This document shows positions 56,261 to 64,000 of a DNA stretch of 64,000 nucleotides, one piece after another. The first letter of the stretch is position 1. Each line of letters starts with the position of its first letter. The stretch is from contig JAWWNJ010000123.1 in assembly GCA_037176885.1 (NCBI GenBank), positions 124,001-188,000 on the forward strand. Reading direction: 5' to 3'. The notes under the pieces were generated by a model that was given only the letters and a program-made list of their open reading frames with translations, ran no database searches and was not told the DNA's origin. The position numbers and the translations under genes are program-made. The DNA comes from Favolaschia claudopus (Eukaryota > Basidiomycota > Agaricomycetes > Agaricales > Mycenaceae).

Positions 56261-58211
56261 CAGCGTGTCCAATTTCCCCTGGTCGGATATAAATTGCGCT
56301 TCCATCTGGCCCTCGTGGTGCTGCATATCGGCGATGGCCCGGGACTTTTCGATGAGCTCCGCCTGCATGGCGAGCAGCCGATTGGTCTGTTCTATGTTTG
56401 CTGCCTGTGCGGCCGCGAGAGCAGCGCGAGCAGCGTCGGCCTCTGCCGCAAGACTCAGGTTGGCGTGCTGCGCTTCTCGGACTGCCTGACGCGCCTAAAG
56501 AAGGATGTGTGAGGATGGCGGCTGACGCAGGATTCGAGCGGAGCTTACGGAATCGAGCTCTCCGCGCTGAGGGTTGGATATTGCGCGGTATTTGTCCGGA
56601 GTGTGTTCATTAGCAGTACGCTGGAGGATGGTCAGGCGATACTCCTGAGATGGTGTAGGGCGCACCTTTCTCTGCGGCCGAGCAGTTTCGTTCGAGGAAG
56701 AGGGGTCGAGGTCCATTCCGATGGTTTTGCTCGCTTCGCACGTACAACGTTTGAAGCAGCAGAGGGCATGGGCCAAATGCAGTCGATTGGCTCGCTATTT
56801 AACGAATTTGAGCATTATTGTTTTCAGTTAGCCATTGTTCTTGCGCGTTGTTGTATTTTGCCGGGAGGAGGTGCTGCATATGGAGGTATCTCCGACCTTG
56901 TGCGAGAAGGAGATATGTTCGCTAGGCGCACAGCGGAGCCTGCTGGAAGAGAGCATGGGGCCGAGCGACCTGCTGGCGTACAACGCCAAGCAGCAAGGGC
57001 ACATCTGCCGACGTATGTACAACGTCGAGCAGTGTAAGAGCCAGACCGAAGCGAGCGTGACAACATGATTGCGTTACACGGTCACGTGATCATTCAGTGT
57101 CGCGCTTGTGCTCACTGTCGACGCCGAAAAATAGATGATTTTGTTGGTGAGGTGCGCGAATGAAACAAAATATCATATTTGAGGTTCTTTATCGTACCGA
57201 AACTACTGTGGACTTGAAGCGCAAGAGGACAATTTGGTGTCACCATCCGCGTGACATTGTCACGCCCGTCAACCCGCCCATTTGCCCTGAAAGAAAAAAG
57301 TATACAGAGAGAATTGTTTTAAATGGTAGGAGGACAATGTGCGTGTGGTTCTACGACAGTATGTACTCCCCGCTTGCCCCGCCCAAACCAATCTCTCTCT
57401 CCATTATACAAGATTCACTGAATTTCACTGTCAGCGAGAGCGATTCTTTGAGAGGAAATAGGACATACCTGAGCTTTTGAACGTGTGCGAGGGCTGGAAC
57501 GCTGAGGAAGGCTTTCCAGAGCTCGAGTCGCAACAGCGGTTGCTACAGCGCTCTGAGCCTTGGCGTGTGCGGCCTTGGTTTTCTTCAGGTGAAACTGCAA
57601 GATGTAGGTCGTGGGCCAGCCTCCTTCGTATCTTCACAGGTCTGGGTATTGATCCGCCGCCTACACCGTGTTGAGAGGCAATAAAGACGAAGATAGGGAC
57701 ACTTACCATTTTGTGAACGGTTTCAAGATTGCTCTGATCTTGCTCTGACCAAGACTTAGTGGTGTCAAGCAGCGCATTCGCGAGAAATTCGATGCGTTCC
57801 TGACCGCGTTTTCAGTCCCTTAGAAATGATAGGTCGCAAAAGACATACCTTGATTTGCTTGGCTTCTCTCGCTTCCCAACCAGTCCAGTCCTCGATCGCG
57901 CCATGCATGTTGCTGGGCTTGGGTTTAAAGTCTGGCATGATCGGCGGCGGCGGGGGATAGGTGTGGGCGGGAAGGGTAGAGTCTACCGGCGGCAGCGTGG
58001 GATCGGCGGACGCAGGAAGAGCGAAAGACACCGTCGGCCTTGGACCGGAGCCGACAAAATCTTCAAGATCTTCATGCATCAACAGACCTTGACGCGGAGG
58101 CTTCGGCAAGTCGGTGTGGGCGAGGAGAAGGACAACAGGGGTAGGGGGATCGCCTGGTTCCGCAAAGGAAGGGGTTGGGCGCATTGTGATGAGAGAAGTA
58201 GGAGCAGGCAT
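56261..58211 (-). CDS. Coiled-coil family protein, N-terminal part
   Basis: The start ATG is at 58211 (MPAPTSLITMRPTPSFAEPG), with exons 58211-57849, 57799-57707 and 57594-57469. A later group follows: about 56720-56549 (DLDPSSSNETARPQRK ... RTANEHTPDKYRAISNPQRG) and 56494-56261 (ARQAVREAQHANLSLAAEAD ... SRAIADMQHHEGQMEAQF). The N terminus is Pro-rich. ERIEFLANALLDTTKSWSEQ and KKTKAAHAKAQSAVATAVAT precede Ala/Gln-rich coiled coils. The splice into the exon near 56720 is uncertain across a ~0.7 kb intron, and a 45-base segment there can be read either as intron or as coding in frame. Probably one gene with 53599-55204. Confidence 0.65.
56777..57468. other. Long intron-like stretch containing CGTACAACG motifs
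   Basis: Between exons of the coiled-coil gene. Contains GGCGTACAACGCC (56975-56987) and GTACAACGTCGAGCAG (57017-57032), motifs repeated at 61.05-61.31 kb, suggesting a shared inserted element. No ORF supported. Confidence 0.4.
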
Positions 58212-58602
58212 ATGCGTAGTGTAGCGAGCTTCACCTTCCACCTCCAGTCCATTTATGGCACTTGCCGACGGCGCTATCCCCGAACATCAGCGCACGCGAG
58301 CAGTAGCGGCTAGTGTAGCGCATTGTACTTCGGGGATAACTTGATGCGAAACAATTGACCAGCGATCTTGGAGCGCAAAAAGGCAGTGCTTATCCTTGTA
58401 GTTTAGCCGAAACAATACGAAAACACCAAGAGCACGGATGAGAGGTTATCGGGCAGCGAGCTCGGTATTGTTCTCGCTCGGATATCGAGATGTAGGGTAC
58501 AAGGACGAGCCGTCCTTTATTGTTTTCCCAAAGAATCAGCAGGACTTTGAGAACAGTCTATAAGACAATGGCCGGGTGGAAGATTTGAGCGCGAAACACA
58601 TT

Positions 58603-59972
58603 ATGTCTGCGGTCCATTCGACTTTGAAAGAGAAAACCTATTCCCTGAAGGCCAAGCTGGAAGGGCACTGCGGCGCGATCCTCCGACTCCAAGCAACGGA
58701 CGACGGCCGACTTCTGGCGAGTGGAGGTAAGGCTCAAAACTTTGTGTCGTTTCAGACTTGAAAATCTTCTTTCATAGGTACGGATGGCACCAAAGTCTGG
58801 GACGTCGGCTCCTTGCGCGAGCTAGAGGCCCCAGGATGGTCCGAATTGCGCGGGGCGACCACAGCGCTTGTTTGTGTTCTACGGCACGGAGCATGGGTTC
58901 CTGGTGTGCTGGAAGGAAGCCAAACGCGACGTTCGTCCAGTTTTATTACTTGTTTTTACGACGTGCTCAAGCATCTCAGGGACACACGGTGTTCGAGCAG
59001 ATCTCCTGTAACGAGCTGTACAAACCCGACGACAAGCCCGCCGAAGTTACTGGGCTCGCGTTCGACGCTCCCACCAATCGTCTGGCTGTTTGCCATCGCG
59101 GGGGGGTCGTCCAACTGTACACCGTCAACAAAGCAATGGCCATCAATAGTGTGTATTCGTTCGAGGTAAAGAAATTTGTGCCGCGGGCGGTGGCATTTGG
59201 CCAGATGGATGGCGACGAACGATTGGTTTTGCTGTTTGGACTGACGGGTGGCCATATGTAAGTGCTCGTTAACAATGTTCGAACTGTTGACATACCATTG
59301 CAAAGCCACAAATTCAAGGGCAACAAAGGAACTCTTGTGGGCGACGCCTGGAGTGTCGGGATGAATATGTGAGTTTATGTTCGAGCCGATGCAAGTCACC
59401 ACTCACGTCTCATTAGCGGCGATGTCGCGATTGACCACAAGAAGGGGGTTCTCTGCATGGATGATCCCTCGTACGGACCCAATCTTGTTCGCCTAGACGA
59501 CTGCGTGCCCCTCAAAGCCTTCAGAAATCAAGTCACCAAAAGCCGGCGAGTGCGCAACGTGGCGTTTGGGCCCGACTGCATGACTATCATCACCGGCAGC
59601 GACAACGGAGTGGTCAATATCTTCGACAGACGTAGCGGCAAGGTTGTCGAGAAGTTGAGATTGCACTCGCATGAGTGGGTTCAGACGGTTACTGTGAGTT
59701 TTCTTCTTCTTCTTTTTGAAATCGAACATTGAGCTGACGGGTAAAAGGCTGCTGAATGTGGTGGTGTTTCCATGATCTTCGCTGCAAAGTCCCGCGACAT
59801 GGGAACCTCAAACGAGATTTTTGTTTGGGCGAAAAAGAACAAGAAGACGAGGTTCGGCACAGGAAGCTTCATTTGCGCTGTGCTCCTTTTCATTCAGCTG
59901 GTGTTCGTGGTGGGGGTTGTCGTTGTTGCGTACGAGGTGACTCGCGGCCCCAGATTCGCGTTCTTCCGCTAG
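58603..59972 (+). CDS. WD40-repeat protein with C-terminal membrane segment (frameshifted)
   Basis: The start ATG is at 58603 (MSAVHSTLKEKTYSLKAKLE). Exons are 58603-58726, 58778-59257, 59306-59368, 59417-59693 and 59748-59972. WD-like blades are visible as LEGHCGAILRLQA...LLASGGTDGTKVWDV, TGLAFDAPTNRLAVCHRGGVV and RNVAFGPDCMTIITGSDNGV, followed by VNIFDRRSGKVVE. Near the end a hydrophobic stretch (FICAVLLFIQLVFVVGVVVV) predicts one membrane helix. Exon 2 needs two frame changes, about 58880 (before GTEHGFLVCWKEAKR) and about 58928 (before FVQFYYLFLRR), so this copy is probably inactive or misassembled. Divergent from the minus-strand coiled-coil gene; the family is common and unnamed in mushrooms. 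Confidence 0.75.
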
Positions 59973-60190
59973 TAGCATAGTGCTTTGCGACGGAGACAGT
60001 TTGTATAGTGTAGTCGACAATGTGAATAAGCAGTAACCCTACCATCATTGTTTAAACAATCCACGTTGAATCGATTAATCATGTTTAACTACTGTTTGAT
60101 TTTAGCATAGCCGCGTACAGAGCAAGGTAAGGTGAGGGGAGTGTTTAAACATTTTGAGGGGTGTTCAAACCTGAAGCAAAAGACAAATGC

Positions 60191-60269
60191 TGAGACCGGG
60201 ACTCGAACATAGCAATGGCCAAAGCAAATGATGTCAACGAACACAGTCCATACCACTCCACCAGACAAC
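60191..60269 (-). other. tRNA-like module (left arm)
   Basis: On the minus strand a box A-like TGGTGGAGTGGTATGG is followed about 40 bases later by box B-like GTTCGAGTCCC, then GGTCTCA. The sequence does not fold convincingly into a full tRNA cloverleaf, so it is tRNA-derived (SINE-like) rather than a tRNA gene. Confidence 0.55.
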
Positions 60270-60828
60270 CTTAACTTCGAATGAAACTGTGCTGGGTAGG
60301 CACGGCTGCAATCAAGAAGACCTTATTTTGACATCTAAGTCATTCAACTCAGTGAGATTGGGATGAGAAGTGGGAGTTTGTGAAGCAGATGCAGCATCAT
60401 CTTCATACATTTGCATAGTATGAGAGTTGCAAGTAACCTACTTAGTCCAAGGTTGTTGCCATAATCACTGGTTCAAGTTAGCGGGTATGTTTGTCAGATT
60501 CAGTAAACACTAAGAGGATTAAACAGGTGTTTAAGCCCACTGGTTAATCCGTGTTTAAACCATGATTAAACCATTGTCTTTATGTTTTTGTTTCTCTCCT
60601 TCAGATTTTATGCAATTGGGCTTGATCAGCTCCCTAATGCATAGCAGGAAGCTGAACTTCACTGACCAAATTTCGGATGATAAGTGTATCCTCAATATGA
60701 CTTCAAGAGCAGGAGCGCTCTTTAGGGCCGGGTTGATGATTAGTTGTGGAATGAACAAGTGGCGGGTTGTCACTACGAAAACAAAGAGGGTGCCACTGTA
60801 TAGCATCTCAAATTCACACACCTTCAAG

Positions 60829-60911
60829 ATCTCTTGGTGTAGTGGTTGCCCTGTGTCTCTTAATTCTGCTTAATGCTCCAGTCGGCAGTTCGAGTCTTGC
60901 TCCTGGCAATC
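60829..60911 (+). other. tRNA-like module (right arm)
   Basis: Box A-like TTGGTGTAGTGGTTGCC and box B-like CAGTTCGAGTCTTG are followed by TTTTT at 60913-60917, a possible Pol III terminator. Opposite orientation to the left-arm module. Confidence 0.55.
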
Positions 60912-61053
60912 CTTTTTGAAATTGCGGCGGTTTAAACTACCCTCACTGTTTAAACAACTTTGAATCAATCAGTGGTTAAACTGGTTTTAACGTTCCAACG
61001 CTCATTGTTTCAACAATGATGGTAGGGATTTATGAATAAGAGTTATTCTGCGG

Positions 61054-61314
61054 GCGTACAACGCCGAACAGGGACACAAGCCGTGATTGTCTGCATGCGT
61101 ACAACGCTGAGCAGTGGGTGAGAGCCTCTCAGAAGAGTTTCGCTGCCGACGTACAACGTCGAGCAAACGATAATCTCAGACTCGTGGTCATCGGCGCGAC
61201 GTGATGTCACATGTCACACGGGTCGCGGCCTGTCGCGGCTGTTGGTGTCACTCTGTGACACTATGTCACATTTCTTCTGCGCTGCGTCAAGTGCTGCCCG
61301 ACGTTGTACGTCGG
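61054..61314. repeat. Cluster of CGTACAACG near-palindromes
   Basis: GCGTACAACGCCGAACAG (61054), GCGTACAACGCTGAGCAG (61097), GACGTACAACGTCGAGCA (61148) and the inverted CGACGTTGTACGTCG (61300). Another, CGACGTCGTACGTCCGCAG, is near 62277-62295, just before the transposase gene. Confidence 0.65.
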
Positions 61315-61554
61315 CAGCATAGCCCTCTCCCGCTCACTGCCAGGTGTTGTACACTTGCAGAGACTTACGGCCTGTCTCGCTTTCGGGTGTTGTCAGCTCG
61401 ACTGAGTCCGCCCATCCCAGAGTCAAGCCCCGACACCTCGGTACATCTTTTGTTATCGGCTGCGGCCTAATTGTTCACGAGCTTTTTGTTCTCTAGGCTT
61501 TTTGTTCTGCTGTCCTTAAAAACGCGCCAACTATGCTCGACTCCTCGCTTCGAA

Positions 61555-62119
61555 ATGAGCTCCCGCTCCCGCCAGTCTGCATCGCGTAGCTCTCGGACCT
61601 CAACCGCCTTTGTTTGTGAGTACAGTACTGCCTACCCGGCCCGTCCACAGGAGAGATTGGGCTGATGTATTTCTCAGATCCCCCTCAGGTTTACCGCTGC
61701 TTAGTGCGCTGCACTAATTGCGGGGTGTCGCTATATGCGCCCCCTCCAAACTCGAACTCCAACCCACGGTGCGCTAATTGCGGGCAGTCGCTTTATGCGC
61801 CCCCTCCGAGCCCGACGTACTTCCATGACGCTCCTGCTCCTGCTCCGGCGCCTCCGCCTGTGTCGCCCCCGTCCCCTGCTCCTCCCGGTGGCCCGCAACC
61901 TCCGATAGCTCAGGCGAATGCTCCGGCGCCCAATGGTCAGTTCGTCTCAACCCTCATCTTGTTCATCACTCACTCTTCGTCTCAGATCGTCTTTTCCCCC
62001 CTATTCCATTCCAGTTCATTGTTACCCTACTTCTCCTCCAAATACTGTTTTCCGGAGATTGGCGGCACCTCGTTTTGCCATATGTGATCTGCTTTATTGT
62101 GTATTATGATCAACTGTAG
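61555..62119 (+). CDS. 150-aa double CxxC protein with Pro-rich linker and hydrophobic tail
   Basis: Exons 61555-61615, 61678-61935 and 61986-62119 give 151 codons in phase. The start is MSSRSRQSASRSSRTS. Two tandem near-identical units follow, CTNCGVSLYAPPP and CANCGQSLYAPPP, each with a CxxC pair that could form a small zinc ribbon. A Pro/Ala linker (APAPAPAPPPVSPPSPAPPG) leads to two hydrophobic stretches (FIVTLLLLQIL; LVLPYVICFIVYY) suggesting membrane association. Family not named; it lies 214 bp before the Tnp2 transposase on the same strand. Confidence 0.7.
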
Positions 62120-62333
62120 ACCTTGTGCTCTGCCATCAATACTATGCTCATCATGCCAACTACCTTCCCCATTTATCAGAACAATAGAACTTGTGCTTTA
62201 AAACGAGTTTCGCCTGTATCCTGCCGACCAAAATCGTCCACTCTACCCTTGCGCTACCCTCAGATTTGAAACTGCTCGACGTCGTACGTCCGCAGAATCA
62301 GACTTGAGACTGCTCGACGCAGAATCGGTCGCA

Positions 62334-64000
62334 ATGCCACAGGCGCCGCGTACATGGCGATGTGTGGACTGCCCCAAGGAAGGCTTCACCCACCATATCG
62401 CATTCATCAAACGAACGGAGCACCAGCTAGAAATCAACGACTTTTTGGAAAGCCAGATTGAGGTGCCTCTCGACGACCTTTCGAACATGTTCACTGGACT
62501 TGTCGTCACCGACGACGGACCCGACGTCTATGGACAGCAGCATTCCAAGTTCTTCAGCTCTCGCGACGACTTCCAGGCCTCCTGCGCCGATGTGCCAGAC
62601 ACTTTCCGTCCCATTTCAAACACGGAAGCGATGGCGGATATACAGTCTGTTGTTGACGCGCCGCCGCCGCTACGTGTGGCGCCTCCCACGAGAAAAGAGC
62701 GGCGGGAAGCTACCCTCACCGAGCTTTTGGAGAGCATTCGTACAGCTCACGAGTCTTTGGATCTAGTTTATACGTTGTATGGGGAGAACGATGATCACGA
62801 GTCTACTCGTCTTGCACTTGATGCCGCCGCTGAGATCGTCATTGACGCTGGCAAGCTCCTGGCGAGTCTTAAAGCTTCAAAAAGAGACGAAGAGCTGGGT
62901 AACATGTGGGACGAAGCCTACGCCGAAGCTCAAGCACTCGATTCACTTGTCGACTGCGTTGCAGCCATTCTACCGCCAGCCCCTGCTGATACCAACCCAG
63001 TCGAGTATGACACAGGTATGACGCCTCTTTGCAGACCTCCGCCGATATAAGACTAATCTTTTCTCAGAGCACCACTTTGAAAATCCTCTGCTCCGTCTCG
63101 ATACCGTGGCTCAAATATTTATCTTGTTTGCTATCATCGCCAACGTCATCATTGGGGTGGCTGCCAACCCCTGCAACTTCCTCATTGACACGGTCAACAT
63201 GATAATCCGACTCACGATGTCCCTATCTTCCTCCCCTGGCGCAGATTATAATGCTAAGCAGCGCGACGTCCTGTCTCAGCTCCCAATGACTTTGGAGAGC
63301 GCGCTGAAGGCTTTTAAACTGGATCCAAAAACAAGAGTCCTTGCTGTATGTCCGTCTTGCCACGACACACACGAGCCACGGACAAATCGACTCACCGGAG
63401 AGCCCGTATATCCCGCTCGTTGTGAAAACCCCGTTTTCCGTGACAAGCATGGTGCTGCTGTTCCTTGCGGCGAACCTTTGCTCGCCGAACGTTACTCCAA
63501 GATGCGCCCCATCAAGCCTTTTGTTTTCCCTGACTTCGTCGATCATTTATCTTCCATCCTCTCTGATCCTGAAGTCGTCAAGATGTGCAATGATGCGTGC
63601 GACAGAGCTTGGGCCGCCGTACAGGAAAAACTGTCTCAGGATCCGGATGGACCCGTGTCAGAAGATGAGGTCAACAACGTCTTTGAGGCAGAGTTTCTTC
63701 GCACCATCAACGGACCCGTTCCCGACCAGCTTTTCATCAAGAGGGGAGATCGAATGAGACTTGCTTTCCAAGTCCTTTTAGATTTCTTTAACCCTCACGG
63801 CATGAGGAAACGGGGCAATCACGACTCGATCGGAATTCTAGCCGTCGTCAATCTCAATCTCCCAGAGGACATTCGCTACAAACCCGAGTTCATGTGGCTT
63901 AGTATCATTCTTGGTCCGCACGAGCCCAATCACGACCAGATAGGCTCCTATGTCCGTCCCCTCATGGACGTCTTCGTTGCAGGATGGCAGCCTGGGCTTC
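62334..64000 (+). CDS. Tnp2/Transposase_21-type transposase (3' partial)
   Basis: The start ATG is at 62334 (MPQAPRTWRCVDCPKEGFTH). Exon 1 is 62334-63015, with a 52-bp intron, and exon 2 runs from 63068 past the window edge. The N terminus has a C2H2-like remnant. Exon 2 shows the blocks QRDVLSQLPMTLESALKAF, VCPSCHDTHEP, LAERYSKMRPIKPFVFPDFV, FFNPHGMRKRGNHDSIGILA, NLNLPEDIRYKPEFMWLSII and LGPHEPNHDQIGSYVRPLMD, the order seen in agaricomycete Tnp2 (CACTA/EnSpm-related) transposases. No stop or frameshift in the visible ~535 codons, so it may be functional. The remaining catalytic region lies right of the window. Confidence 0.88.

Larger units (their letters stand above)
60031..61032. mobile_element. 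hAT-like foldback element with tRNA-like modules in both arms
   Basis: Inverted ends share CCCTACCATCATTGTT (outer bases CAGTAA at the left). TGAATAAG, a perfect 8-bp duplication, flanks at 60023-60030 and 61033-61040. Each arm contains GTTTAAAC copies, then a tRNA-like block pointing outward (60191-60269 minus; 60829-60911 plus), placed at similar distances from the ends. No transposase ORF. The combination of 8-bp target and CAG start fits hAT. Confidence 0.75.

Noticed and set aside
60191..60911. Two candidate tRNA genes from box A/box B-like sequence
   Set aside because: Stems do not pair well, both lie inside an inverted-repeat element, and no clear anticodon arm is formed. Treated as tRNA-derived modules.

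Overview
The window reads as nuclear DNA of a filamentous basidiomycete, most likely a mushroom-forming agaricomycete. The grounds are genes split by very short introns (about 45-60 bp, donors such as GTGCGT, GTAAGT, GTGAGT), fungal transposon families, and several lineage-typical uncharacterised protein families. There is no prokaryotic gene organisation. No complete housekeeping gene is present. The only clear core gene is the 3' two thirds of an Esa1/Tip60-type MYST histone acetyltransferase at the left edge (3-967).

From 1 to 32 kb the window is mostly layered mobile DNA. It holds an LTR piece 10 bp after the acetyltransferase stop; decayed LINE fragments (4.85-6.4, 11.4-13.9, 14.45-14.66 kb); a complete gag-only LTR retrotransposon with identical 422-bp LTRs and a perfect 5-bp target duplication (8018-11326); and an apparently intact two-ORF LINE (about 18.1-25.6 kb), whose ORF1 carries three spliceosomal introns and whose ORF2 is an endonuclease-reverse transcriptase. 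MITE-like elements with readable ends lie at 2843-3179, 11984-12247 (TA duplication), 14007-14246 (foldback), 25816-26097 (hAT type, 8-bp duplication), and 29251-29626 plus 29629-30321 (two TA elements sharing one TA).

From 33 to 38 kb there is a four-exon T5orf172-domain (GIY-YIG-like) gene and a heavily frameshifted Plavaka-type transposase on the minus strand.

From 38 to 64 kb lies a dense block of genes: an Spt5-like NGN/KOW protein, a 947-aa basic/acidic nuclear-type protein, a roughly 960-aa protein of an unnamed agaricomycete family (minus), a long coiled-coil protein (minus, possibly two genes), a WD40 protein with a C-terminal membrane segment (frameshifted), a 150-aa double CxxC protein with a hydrophobic tail, and a Tnp2/Transposase_21-type transposase running off the right edge. 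They are interspersed with hAT-type MITEs (45455-46066, 60031-61032) and short repeated near-palindromic motifs. My main hypothesis is that this block is a cargo-bearing mobile or formerly mobile gene set linked to the Tnp2 transposase. Gene structures were worked out by hand from reading frames and splice sites. Family names rest on recognised sequence patterns, not on searches.
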